Part shown: positions 32,998-40,799 of the stretch, piece after piece
Layout of the letters: every line of letters starts with the position of its first letter
Position numbering within the stretch: the stretch's first letter is position 1
DNA from: Oscillospiraceae bacterium
Lineage (GTDB): Bacteria; Bacillota; Clostridia; Oscillospirales; CAG-272
Assembly: GCA_015065385.1 (NCBI GenBank)
Contig: SVQK01000107.1
Coordinates: forward strand, 1-40,923
Length of the DNA: 40,923 nt
Direction: 5' to 3'
Made by a program: the position numbers and the translations under genes
The notes under the pieces: generated by a model
Seen by the model: the letters and a program-made list of their open reading frames with translations, nothing else
The model's database searches: none
Told to the model about the DNA's origin: nothing

Positions 32998-34647
32998 ATG
33001 AAAACTCTGACTCCTCTTTCATCCTTTTCCGGCGTGCGGCCGGTCGTGACCATCGTCATGGACGGCGTGGGACTCGCGCCCGAATCCGAGGCCAACGCGG
33101 TTCGTCTCGCGCGGACGCCCAACCTCGACCGCCTGATGGCGAACTATCCCTGGGTAAAGCTGAAAGCCCACGGGACCGCGGTCGGCCTTCCCACCGACGA
33201 CGACATGGGCAACTCCGAGGTCGGCCACAACGCCCTCGGATCCGGTCAGGTCTTCGCGCAGGGCGCCAAGCTCGTCTCCGCCTCCATCGAGTCCGGCAAG
33301 ATGTTTGCCTCCGACGCGTGGGCGGCTCTGACGGGCGGCGTGAAGGAATCCGGCGGCGCGCTCCACTTCCTCGGCCTGTTCTCCGACGGCAACGTCCACA
33401 GCCACATCGACCACCTCAAGGCGATGATCGTGCGGGCGAAGGCGGACGGCGTCGGCAAGGTGCGCGTCCACATCCTGCTCGACGGGCGCGACGTGGGCGA
33501 GACCTCCGCGCTCGACTATGTGGATCCCTTCGAGGAATTCCTCGCCGGTCTGAGGGACGCCTCCTTCGACGTGAAGATCGCGTCCGGCGGCGGCAGAATG
33601 AAGATCACCATGGACCGCTACGAGGCCAACTGGGCGATGGTCGCCCTCGGCTGGAAGACCCATGTGCTCGGCGAAGGGCGGCAGTTCCCCTCCGCGCGCG
33701 AGGCCATCGTGACCCTCCGGGACGAGACCCACGCCATCGACCAGGATCTGGATCCCTTCGTCATCGCCGAGGACGGCAAGCCCGTCGGAACGGTGGAGGA
33801 CGGGGACAGCGTCGTCTTCTACAACTTCCGCGGCGACCGCGCGATCGAGATCTCCAAGGCCTTTGAGGGCGGCGCGGACTTCGACAAATTCGACCGGGTG
33901 CGCGTCCCGAAGATCGTCTACTCCGGCATGCTGGAATACGACGGCGACACGCACGTCCCGTCCCGCTATCTCGTCGCCCCGCCGGAGATCACGAACACGA
34001 TGGGCGAATATCTGGCCGACATGAAGATCCGCCAGTTCGCCATCTCAGAGACGCAGAAATACGGCCATGTGACCTACTTCTGGAACGGCAACCGCTCCGG
34101 CAAGTTCTCCGAGGAGTACGAGACCTACGAGGAGATCCCCTCCGACATCGTGCCCTTCGAGCAGCGCCCGTGGATGAAGTGCGCCGAGATCACCGACCGC
34201 CTCATCGAGGTCATCTCCTCCGGCAAGTACGACTATATCCGCGCGAACTTCCCGAACGGCGACATGGTGGGACACACCGGCTCCCTCGAGGCGACGATCT
34301 GCGCGATGGAGGCCCTCGACCTCCAGATCGGGCGTCTGCTCCCCGTGATCGACCGGGCGGGCGGCGTTCTCCTGCTGACGGCCGACCACGGCAACGCGGA
34401 CGAAATGGCCGAATTCGACAAGAAGACCGGCGCGGTGAAGCGCAACAAGGACGGCTCCCTCAAGGCGAAGACGAGCCACACGCTGAATCCGGTTCCGTGC
34501 ATCTTCTACGACAACGTGACGGCGGACCGCTACACGGTGAAGAAGGACGGATCGTTCGGCCTGTCCGACGTCGCGGCGACGGTGGTGAACCTCCTCGGGT
34601 ACGAGGCCCCGTCCATGTGGGACGAGAGCATGATTGAAATCAGGTAA
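32998..34647 (+). CDS. gpmI: 2,3-bisphosphoglycerate-independent phosphoglycerate mutase
   Basis: A 549-residue cofactor-independent phosphoglycerate mutase of the alkaline-phosphatase superfamily, interconverting 3- and 2-phosphoglycerate in glycolysis with two Mn(2+). The metal-binding D22 is in IVMDGVGLAP, and the phosphorylated Ser is S73 in MGNSEVGHNALGSG. Further blocks are HIHLLDGRDVGETSA-like (VHILLDGRDVGETSA), FYNFRGDRAIEI and LLTADHGNADEM with metal ligands. Length slightly exceeds the usual 510. AGGAAG precedes the start. The gene stands alone; no other glycolysis gene is near. Confidence 0.97.
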   Translation: MKTLTPLSSFSGVRPVVTIVMDGVGLAPESEANAVRLARTPNLDRLMANYPWVKLKAHGTAVGLPTDDDMGNSEVGHNALGSGQVFAQGAKLVSASIESGKMFASDAWAALTGGVKESGGALHFLGLFSDGNVHSHIDHLKAMIVRAKADGVGKVRVHILLDGRDVGETSALDYVDPFEEFLAGLRDASFDVKIASGGGRMKITMDRYEANWAMVALGWKTHVLGEGRQFPSAREAIVTLRDETHAIDQDLDPFVIAEDGKPVGTVEDGDSVVFYNFRGDRAIEISKAFEGGADFDKFDRVRVPKIVYSGMLEYDGDTHVPSRYLVAPPEITNTMGEYLADMKIRQFAISETQKYGHVTYFWNGNRSGKFSEEYETYEEIPSDIVPFEQRPWMKCAEITDRLIEVISSGKYDYIRANFPNGDMVGHTGSLEATICAMEALDLQIGRLLPVIDRAGGVLLLTADHGNADEMAEFDKKTGAVKRNKDGSLKAKTSHTLNPVPCIFYDNVTADRYTVKKDGSFGLSDVAATVVNLLGYEAPSMWDESMIEIR

Positions 34648-34660
34648 ATCTGTCCGGTCA

Positions 34661-34714
34661 GCCCTCTCCGTCACCGTCTGTGACGGTGCCACCTCTCCCA
34701 GAGGGCGAGGCAAG
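34661..34714 (+). repeat. Family C repeat, copy C2
   Basis: It reads GCCCTCTCCGTCACCGTC, TGT, GACGGTG, then CTCTCCCAGAGGGCGAGGC. It lies 13 bases after the gpmI stop. CACCGTC and GACGGTG form the inner stem. Confidence 0.87.
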
Positions 34715-34791
34715 GTAAAGTTCAGTGAAACCTTAACGGTCTGTCTCCGCATCCGCTGAGCAGTCCGTCATCAATCCAATACCAATACGAG

Positions 34792-34838
34792 GGAAAAGCG
34801 GCGTGCGGATGGGAACGTCTGCCCGCTTTTCCTTCTCT
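34792..34838 (+). terminator. Possible terminator downstream of gpmI
   Basis: The arms GGAAAAGCGG (34792-34801) and CCGCTTTTCC (34823-34832) pair over ten bases, followed by a T-rich but mixed run (TTCTCTGTTTCTC). Confidence 0.6.
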
Positions 34839-34847
34839 GTTTCTCAT

Positions 34848-35075
34848 ACTGTTCCGCCTCAAAACGGTTTGGCATATATAACAGTTCTGACAAGTTTTGT
34901 CTGTACAACCCCGCTGTGGCCCCTCGCCCAATGCGCGACTGAAGCTCTTCGACCTCCGGCTGCACAAACGCGGACCGCTGAAAGTTCGCCAAAGGCGAAA
35001 CTTCGCGCGAGGACAGTGGGATATCCGGTCGGTTTTTGATGTGGGGACGAACGGTCAGCTTATGCCATATGGCCC
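34848..35075 (-). repeat. Family A mosaic repeat, partial copy A7
   Basis: It matches A4 over the right tail (TGTTCCGCCTCAAAA), the arm CTTCGACCTCCGGCTGC, the cassette at 34981-35003 and on to GCCATATGGC. The left half (GAAAC hairpin and C-rich stem) is missing; the copy stops just before the promoter at 35088. The rest of the 34648-35158 gap shows no gene. Confidence 0.83.
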
Positions 35076-35087
35076 GCCGATTGCCTC

Positions 35088-35116
35088 TTGACTTTTTCCC
35101 TCAAATCTGCTACACT
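35088..35116 (+). promoter_or_regulatory. Promoter of P-loop protein gene
   Basis: TTGACT (35088-35093), 17 bases, and TACACT (35111-35116) with an extended -10 TG. Confidence 0.8.
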
Positions 35117-35158
35117 GTGGAACGAAACACCACCATCCGACAAAGGAGAGCAACCGTC

Positions 35159-35887
35159 ATGCATGAAATGAAATCCTTCAAAAAGCGCTTTGTCATCGTC
35201 TCCGGCCCCGTGTGCAGCGGCAAGACGACCCTCGCGCTCAACATCGCCCACAATCAGGGCAGCTGCTACTACTTCGACAAGGACGACCTTGTCCCCACCT
35301 CCAACTCCACCTTCGACGCCGTGAATCAGCTGGTTCCCGAGTCCGTGGAGATCCCCTACGCCCGCGACACCCTCGAGAAGCGCGACCGCCACTCCCCGTT
35401 CTTCAAGGCGTTCATCCGCAATCCCGAGTACGACTCCACCCGCGACATCCTCATCAAGGGACTTCAGTTCAACGATTTCGTCATCGTGAACGCCCCCTAC
35501 ACCTCCGAGCTCAAGAAGGAAGCCGCCGGTGACTGCCCCGCGTTCAACGAGTTCCGCCGCTTCTTCGACAAGGAGGAGTGCGAGTTCGTCGTGGTGTTCG
35601 TCCACATTTCGAAGGACGAGCTCAAGCGCAGGCTGCTCAACCGTCTGGCGAAGGATCCCCAGGCCGCGGCCCGCGACAAGAACGTCTACACCGATCTGGA
35701 CGCCTACGTCGCCGCCGAAAACGTGGACGCGCCCGACCTCACGAAGGGCAAGAACGTGGACCGCCTGTTCGTGTTCGACGCCGACACCGACGAGCTCCGC
35801 GACGCCTCCTATGTGCGCCTCATGAAGGAACTGGGCATCGAGAAGTACGAGCCCTACAACCGTTCGATCGAAGTGAACAGAGTGTAA
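35159..35887 (+). CDS. P-loop NTPase, kinase/zeta-toxin-like
   Basis: A 242-residue cytoplasmic P-loop NTPase. Walker A is GPVCSGKTT at 16-24, followed by a strand with YYFDKDDL, which in small-molecule kinases gives the catalytic Asp. A Walker B-like strand is FVVVFVHIS. ELKRRLLNRLAKD is an Arg-rich lid-like helix. The pattern fits AAA_33/zeta-toxin or adenylate-kinase-like proteins, whose substrates vary (nucleotides, sugars, antibiotics). AAAGGAG is nine bases before the start. It is monocistronic, with its own promoter and a bidirectional terminator. The substrate is not known. Confidence 0.82.
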   Translation: MHEMKSFKKRFVIVSGPVCSGKTTLALNIAHNQGSCYYFDKDDLVPTSNSTFDAVNQLVPESVEIPYARDTLEKRDRHSPFFKAFIRNPEYDSTRDILIKGLQFNDFVIVNAPYTSELKKEAAGDCPAFNEFRRFFDKEECEFVVVFVHISKDELKRRLLNRLAKDPQAAARDKNVYTDLDAYVAAENVDAPDLTKGKNVDRLFVFDADTDELRDASYVRLMKELGIEKYEPYNRSIEVNRV

Positions 35888-35910
35888 GCCCCCGGCTGAC
35901 AGCACAAAAA

Positions 35911-35965
35911 CAGAACCGGTGTTTTCCCCTTTTGTGAGAGGAACGCCGGTTCCTTTTATTTTTTT
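35911..35965. terminator. Bidirectional terminator between convergent genes
   Basis: The arms GAACCGGTGTT (35913-35923) and AACGCCGGTTC (35942-35952) pair with one G-T-type position. T tracts lie on both sides: TTTTATTTTTTT on plus at 35954-35965 and TTTTT on minus from 35906-35910. The plus T tract also contains the stop codon of the minus-strand gene. Confidence 0.9.
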
Positions 35966-36321
35966 CTCCCCTCACGCCATGCGCGCCAGCGGGCTTTTTC
36001 CTCCTCGAATTTCCTTCGCGCCGAGCGGCGGAGGAGTTTTAACCGGGTGAGCGTCTTTCTGTCCCGTGGGAAGAGCAGGCGGAGCAGGGCGATGGCGAGG
36101 AAGATCGTCACGAGCTTCTCCGGGGTGAACGGGAACCAGAGGAACGCCATATAGGCCGACGCGACCGCGATCATCCACCGGATGCCGAGCGCGCCGCCCA
36201 CGCCGAGCAGGATATACGCCCAGCCGTTGGTGATGAGCCATCCGAGACCGAAGCACAGCAAAAAGCGGGGATTCAGAACGAACTCCGCCGCCGCTTTCCA
36301 TCGTGGTTTTCTCTCCGCCAT
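35956..36321 (-). CDS. Small membrane protein, hypothetical
   Basis: A 121-residue protein with two or three hydrophobic helices (FLLCFGLGWLITNGWAYILLGVGGALGI, WMIAVASAYMAFLWF, LVTIFLAIALLRLLF) and a strongly basic C-terminal tail (RLKLLRRSARRKFEEEKARWRAWREGRKK), probably cytoplasmic. I do not recognise a family. The start at 36321 has AAAGGAG six bases upstream; longer frames have none. It has its own promoter (36362-36390), divergent from the DUF2232 operon. Its stop lies in the T tract of a shared terminator with the convergent P-loop gene. No function is assigned. Confidence 0.78.
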   Translation of the reverse strand: MAERKPRWKAAAEFVLNPRFLLCFGLGWLITNGWAYILLGVGGALGIRWMIAVASAYMAFLWFPFTPEKLVTIFLAIALLRLLFPRDRKTLTRLKLLRRSARRKFEEEKARWRAWREGRKK

Positions 36322-36361
36322 GCCGCGCTCCTTTCCGCCGTCTTTTCCGGACTGCGCGTCC

Positions 36362-36390
36362 ATTGTAGCACGGAGGGGAATTTCTGTCAA
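36362..36390 (-). promoter_or_regulatory. Promoter of small membrane protein gene
   Basis: On the minus strand TTGACA (36385-36390), 17 bases, and TACAAT (36362-36367) with TG two bases before the -10. Confidence 0.85.
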
Positions 36391-36454
36391 GGGGGAATGA
36401 ATTAAGGTTTGGTTAAAGCTCTCCCGCTTTTTCCCAACTTGTTCCCCGACTCCC

Positions 36455-36483
36455 TTGATTTTCCGCCCCGGCTGTGGTATAAT
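36455..36483 (+). promoter_or_regulatory. Promoter of DUF2232-gdpP-rplI region
   Basis: TTGATT (36455-36460), 17 bases, and TATAAT (36478-36483) with TGG before it. An eight-base inverted repeat starts inside the -10. Confidence 0.85.
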
Positions 36484-36507
36484 ACTTTAATATAATAGGA
36501 GTATTAT
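36479..36507. promoter_or_regulatory. Inverted repeat overlapping -10, possible operator
   Basis: The arms ATAATACT (36479-36486) and AGTATTAT (36500-36507) are perfect with a 13-base AT-rich centre. The first arm shares the -10, and the second lies just after the expected start of transcription. It could be an operator or a 5'-end stem-loop of the mRNA. Confidence 0.5.
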
Positions 36508-36535
36508 CCGCAGAGAGCGGGAAGGGGGCGCGGCC

Positions 36536-37654
36536 ATGGAAGATAAGAGACCCGGAAGCGGCGGACTCGGGCGTCTTCTCGTCTCCGTGATGGAGGCGCG
36601 GGAGGATCTGCCCCGGATGCCCGGATTCATGGCGGCTGTGTTCATCCTCCTGTCCGCATCGGCTTCGGCTGCCGCGGCCAGACTGTCCTCGCCCGTTCTG
36701 CCCGGAGAGCCGCTTTCCCCCCAGAACATCGTGGGAGTGCTCGCCTCCCTGCCGTTTCTGCCGCTGGCCGTGACGCTCTACGCGATGACGATTTTGCTGT
36801 GGCGGCGGGTGGCGTCCCTGCTCTGCACGCCGGTCTCCTTCGGGTTGATGCTTTTGGCGGGAGCGCGGTTTCCGGAGGCGGCGTCCCTCGCGCTGGCGAT
36901 TCTGCCGGTGTCCTACGCGTTCGCCGTGTCGCTCATGGCGAAGGAGGACCGGTTCCGGCGGGTGATGACGCTCGCGCTGTTCTCGGCGGGGGCCTTCGGG
37001 ATCGCGGGGATCGTGCGGATCGGCGTGGACTTCGGATCCCTCGAAGGCCTGCGCGACGCCTTTATGACTTCGGTGCCGGACATGATCGGAACGATCTTCC
37101 GCTCCGCCGTTCCCTCTTCGTCCGAAACCGGCGCGGCGGCGATGCTGACCTCCCTGAGCCTGTACGAATCGGCGCGGTCGCTCTTCGTGATGCTGCCCGC
37201 GTATTTCGGCGCGTTCTGCGTGATCTTCGCGTGGGTCTGCGACCGGATCGTCCGGCGGCTCTTCTCGTGGCTCAACTGTTCCTCGGTCTTCACCGACGAG
37301 GGCGCGGACGTGAGCATGCCGGTGAGCTTTGCCGCGGTCTACGCCGTCCTGTTCGTGCTGACGCTTCTGACGCCGGGATCGGTCTTCCCCCTCGCGCGGG
37401 TGATGTTTCAGAGCGTCCTCATCGTCATGGCCCTGCCCTGCGCGGCGGTGGGCGTGCGGCGGATCGGGGAGCGGCTCTCGGACAGCCTCTTCTATATGAC
37501 AAGAGAAAAACTTTTCATCGGGATGCTCCTCTTCGTGCTCTTCGCGGCGGTCGGAGCCTATCCCTTCCTCCTGATCACCTCCGCCGTCGGAACGGTCTCC
37601 GTGCTCCGCCGCTGGGCCGGATCGCGCAAAAAAGACGGCGGCGGGGAAGGCTAA
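36536..37654 (+). CDS. DUF2232/YybS-like membrane protein
   Basis: A 372-residue polytopic membrane protein with about eight hydrophobic segments. Its size, topology and position fit the YybS (DUF2232) family, which precedes gdpP and rplI in many Bacillota; the fit rests mainly on synteny, since sequence motifs in this family are weak. Short cytoplasmic segments are basic (KEDRFRRVM, DRIVRRLFSW), and the last ~12 residues are polar. AAGGGGGCG lies upstream of the ATG. It is followed by a 422-base repeat-filled gap before gdpP. The molecular function of YybS proteins is unknown. Confidence 0.72.
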   Translation: MEDKRPGSGGLGRLLVSVMEAREDLPRMPGFMAAVFILLSASASAAAARLSSPVLPGEPLSPQNIVGVLASLPFLPLAVTLYAMTILLWRRVASLLCTPVSFGLMLLAGARFPEAASLALAILPVSYAFAVSLMAKEDRFRRVMTLALFSAGAFGIAGIVRIGVDFGSLEGLRDAFMTSVPDMIGTIFRSAVPSSSETGAAAMLTSLSLYESARSLFVMLPAYFGAFCVIFAWVCDRIVRRLFSWLNCSSVFTDEGADVSMPVSFAAVYAVLFVLTLLTPGSVFPLARVMFQSVLIVMALPCAAVGVRRIGERLSDSLFYMTREKLFIGMLLFVLFAAVGAYPFLLITSAVGTVSVLRRWAGSRKKDGGGEG

Positions 37655-38008
37655 GATTTGCAGATTGTGATTGTACTGACAGTTTTAACCGAAAGTTTTA
37701 GCGGAAAGTTGATGTTTTTAAGGAAAGAGGGGACACTTTCTTCGGAAAGTTGATGTTTTAAGGAAAGAGGGGACACTTTCTGCGGAAAGTTTCCCCTCCC
37801 TCCACCCTCCCTTTCAAAAGGTTGGGCCGGGAGCGAACCGCCGAAATGAGCTTTTTTTGAAAAAGGTTAGGCGTGTCTGCCCTCTCCGTCACAGTCTTCG
37901 ACTGCGACACCTCTCCCAGGAGGGTTCCTCCCTACGGGAGGGGGCAAGGAGAAAGCTGAATATTGCCCTGCAACTTTCTCCGCCGAAGGGTCAGGAGTGA
38001 CCCTTCGG
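37655..38008. repeat. Repeat-filled gap: 41-bp tandem repeat, family E, family C copy C3, hairpin
   Basis: Within the 422-base gap, 37702-37742 and 37743-37782 are near-identical tandem units (CGGAAAGTTGATGTTTT to GGGGACACTTTCT). A third unit starts at 37783. Family E (CCCTCCCTTTCAAAAGG) is at 37797-37826. Family C copy C3 is at 37879-37951. A perfect hairpin lies at 37983-38008 (11-base arms CCGAAGGGTCA and TGACCCTTCGG). No gene is visible. Confidence 0.8.
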
Positions 38009-38076
38009 GCTGATCAAGAAAAAACGTGAATTCCGTATGGGGGAAAACCCCGATAAAAAGACGAAAGGATGACGGT

Positions 38077-40074
38077 ATGCCGAAATCCGGGAAAAAGAAA
38101 AACGACCTGCGCGGGGTGCGGAAGGAGACAACCGTCGGCCTGTTCCTCGCGGGGATCGTCTTCATCGCCGCGCTGTCCGTGGGCGTGGCAAGATTCGGAC
38201 TGGGCGCGTTCCGATGGGGCACTGTCTGCCTCGCGGGGTATTTTCTGGCCGCCCTCCTCATCTGGCTGATCTTCGAGCGGCGCGGCAGGCGGTCCGGGGA
38301 CGAAAAGCTCGCTCCCGTCATGGGGCGGATCATGTTCGACGCCGTGGTGAATATGGGAACGCCCGTCTTCATCTGCGACGCCGACGAGCGGATCCTGTGG
38401 TACAACAACGCCACCGACGCGCTCTATTCCTCAAAGAACCGCCTCTACGGCGAGTCCGTCAAGGAGCTCTTCGGCGTCACGCTCGACGAGATCCGCAAGG
38501 GGGACGAGGAAGGCGTCCGGATCGCGTGCGAGGGACGGGTCTTTCAGGCCAAATACAGCCACATCCGGACCGAGGACGCCGACTTCGCCCTCATCCTCAC
38601 GACCGAGATCACCGAGAGCGAAGATTTGCGCCGGACCATGGCGGGCAACGAACCGGCGGTCTGCTACATCATGATCGACAACCTCAGCGAGATGATGCAG
38701 TACGACAGCGAGCTCTACCGCCCCGCCGCCGCCAAGATCGACACCGTTCTCCGCGCGTGGGCCGACAACTACAACGGCGTCCTCAAGGAGTACGAGCGCG
38801 ACAAATACCTCTTCCTCACCGAAGCCCGCGTCGTCGAGAGCTTCATCGCCTCGAAATTCGACATCCTCGACCGCGTGCGCGCCGTGAAGGTCGGAGAATC
38901 CAGCCTTCCCCTCACCGTGTCCATGGGCGTCTGCGCGGTCCCCGGCACCTTCGGGGAGAAGGAACGCTCCGCCCACGCCGCCCTCGATCTCGCCCTCCAG
39001 AGAGGCGGGGATCAGGCCGTCGTCAAGAGAGGCGAGGGCACCGAATTCTACGGCGGCGTCACCCGGTCCGTCCAGAAGCGCACCAACGTTCAGGCCCGCG
39101 TCGTTTCGAACGAGCTCATGTCCCTCATGCGCGCCGCCTCAAACGTCATTGTCATGGGACACCGGCGCGCGGATTTCGACGCGTTCGGCTCCGCGGTCGG
39201 CGTGGCGAGACTGGCGATGTACTGCGGCGCGAGGGTCAATATCGCCGCGGATCTGGCCAACCGCGACATCGTCGGACAGCGGCGCATGCTCGAGAGCGAG
39301 GAGGACTTCATCGGCGTCACCGTATCGCCCGAGGCCGCGCTCGATCTTTTGGAGGTCGGGACCCTCGTCGTCATGACCGACGTCTCCAATATGGCCAACG
39401 TCGAAAGCCTCGAGCTCGCGCGGCGCACCGAAAAGCTCGCCGTCATCGACCACCACCGGAAAACCGCCGAGTTCGAACGCGAGCCCGACGTCGAGTATAT
39501 CGATCCCTCTTCCTCCTCCGCCTGCGAGCTCATTGCCGAAATGCTCGAGCAGACTCTCCCGCGGGACGAGCTCTCCGCGGCTGAGGCGGGGGTCATTCTG
39601 GCGGGCATCATGCTCGATACCAAGCAGTTCTCCAAGAGCACCGGCACGAGGACCTTCTCCGCCGCGATGTACCTCAGGGAGCGCGGAGCGGATCCCACCG
39701 CCGTCCGCGAGCTCTTCAAGGAGAGCTTCGAGGAGTACAGCGGCGAGGCCAGATTCCGCCGGAACGTCGAGATCTACCGCGGCTGCTGCGCCATTTCCGT
39801 CGCCGAGGCGGGAGCGGAAACCTCCCCCGTCGTGGCGTCCAAGGCTGCCGACAACCTCATTATGGTCGAGGGCATGCGCGCCGCCTTCACGCTGATGCAG
39901 ATGGGCGACACCGTCAAGATTTCCGCGCGGTCCGCCGGAGACCTCAACGTCCAGCTCATCATGGAGGAGCTCGGCGGAGGAGGAGGATTCACGGGAGCCG
40001 CCGCCGTCGCCGAGGGGAAGAGCATCCCCGAGCTCATCGACGCGCTGAAGGCCGCCATCGACAAGTATATCTGA
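38077..40074 (+). CDS. gdpP: Cyclic-di-AMP phosphodiesterase GdpP
   Basis: A 665-residue membrane-bound phosphodiesterase of the GdpP/YybT family that degrades cyclic di-AMP and so influences cell-wall and osmotic balance. Two transmembrane helices (~25-70) are followed by a PAS-like domain (~85-190; [21 protein letters not shown]), a degenerate GGDEF domain (~205-330; [11 protein letters not shown] and [16 protein letters not shown]), and DHH/DHHA1 domains (~350-665). Catalytic metal ligands are H362, D366 and D368 (HRRADFD) and D458, H459, H460 (VIDHHRK). [10 protein letters not shown] is the DHHA1 signature. Length matches B. subtilis GdpP (659). The ATG at 38077 has AAAGGATG upstream. The order with DUF2232 and rplI is conserved. 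Confidence 0.97.
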   Translation: MPKSGKKKNDLRGVRKETTVGLFLAGIVFIAALSVGVARFGLGAFRWGTVCLAGYFLAALLIWLIFERRGRRSGDEKLAPVMGRIMFDAVVNMGTPVFICDADERILWYNNATDALYSSKNRLYGESVKELFGVTLDEIRKGDEEGVRIACEGRVFQAKYSHIRTEDADFALILTTEITESEDLRRTMAGNEPAVCYIMIDNLSEMMQYDSELYRPAAAKIDTVLRAWADNYNGVLKEYERDKYLFLTEARVVESFIASKFDILDRVRAVKVGESSLPLTVSMGVCAVPGTFGEKERSAHAALDLALQRGGDQAVVKRGEGTEFYGGVTRSVQKRTNVQARVVSNELMSLMRAASNVIVMGHRRADFDAFGSAVGVARLAMYCGARVNIAADLANRDIVGQRRMLESEEDFIGVTVSPEAALDLLEVGTLVVMTDVSNMANVESLELARRTEKLAVIDHHRKTAEFEREPDVEYIDPSSSSACELIAEMLEQTLPRDELSAAEAGVILAGIMLDTKQFSKSTGTRTFSAAMYLRERGADPTAVRELFKESFEEYSGEARFRRNVEIYRGCCAISVAEAGAETSPVVASKAADNLIMVEGMRAAFTLMQMGDTVKISARSAGDLNVQLIMEELGGGGGFTGAAAVAEGKSIPELIDALKAAIDKYI

Positions 40075-40117
40075 AACCGGAACTAATCAAGAAGCATACA
40101 GAACGGAGGATCACATC

Positions 40118-40561
40118 ATGAAAGTAGTGCTTTTGCAGGACGTAAAAGGCAAGGGAAAGAAGGACGAGATCGTCAGCGTGTCCGACGGGTACGCCAGAAA
40201 CTACCTCTTCCCGAGAAAGCTCGCCGCCGAGGCGGACGCCAAGATCCTGAACGATATCAAGAACAAGGAAGCCGCGAAGGCCAGACGCATCGAGCTTGAA
40301 AAGCAGGCGGCCCGCGAGACGGCGGAAAAGCTCCAGTCCCTCCTTGTCAAAATCACCATCCAGAGCGGCGCGGACGGCAAGCTCTACGGCTCCGTCGGGA
40401 CGAAGGATATCGCCGAGGCTTTGGCGGCCCAGCACGGCGTCGAAATCGACAAGCGCAAGATCGTCCTCGACAGCCCCATCAAGGCCTACGGAACCTACAC
40501 CGTGGACGTCAAGCTGTACCCCGAGATCTCCGGCAAGCTGAACGTGCTGGTGTGCGGGTGA
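40118..40561 (+). CDS. rplI: 50S ribosomal protein L9
   Basis: A 147-residue L9 that binds domain V of 23S rRNA at the base of the L1 stalk. The N-domain signature [36 protein letters not shown] is complete. The long connecting helix (~45-75, [25 protein letters not shown]) and the C-domain ([16 protein letters not shown]) are typical, as is the length. GGAGG lies eight bases before the start. It follows gdpP by 43 bases. The usual next gene dnaB is absent; a repeat follows instead. Confidence 0.98.
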   Translation: MKVVLLQDVKGKGKKDEIVSVSDGYARNYLFPRKLAAEADAKILNDIKNKEAAKARRIELEKQAARETAEKLQSLLVKITIQSGADGKLYGSVGTKDIAEALAAQHGVEIDKRKIVLDSPIKAYGTYTVDVKLYPEISGKLNVLVCG

Positions 40562-40610
40562 GAGAATAAACGGCTTTCCTTTCGAAGGGATTGAGCGGGA
40601 AGAAATCCTT

Positions 40611-40799
40611 CTCATACTATTCTCATCCTAAAAAGCTAAACTGTATGGGTTTTGATCGCTTCATGTAGGGTGCGAACGGCCTCCTTGCTCAACTTGTTGA
40701 GCGGGTGAGCATCGCGTGCGATAACTCTGATAAGGTTGGATGGCTTCAGAAGTTCGCGCTCTGCGCGAAGCTTCGTTGGTGTACCAAAGCTTCAGCTTC
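40611..40799 (+). repeat. Family D repeat, right copy with hairpin inserts
   Basis: Matches the reverse complement of 1-141 apart from two inserts: the hairpin GCTCAACTTGTTGAGC (~40687-40702) and a cassette at 40750-40773 (AAGTTCGCG with CGCGAAGCTT). CTCAACTTGTTGAG appears again at ~40855-40868, beyond the matching region, beside another stem (GCTTTC with GAAAGC). No gene is visible from 40562 to the end of the window. Confidence 0.85.

Noticed and set aside
1..40799. The entire window as a transposon with terminal inverted repeats
   Set aside because: The content is core chromosomal genes without transposase or recombinase; the ends are more likely dispersed repeats at contig borders.
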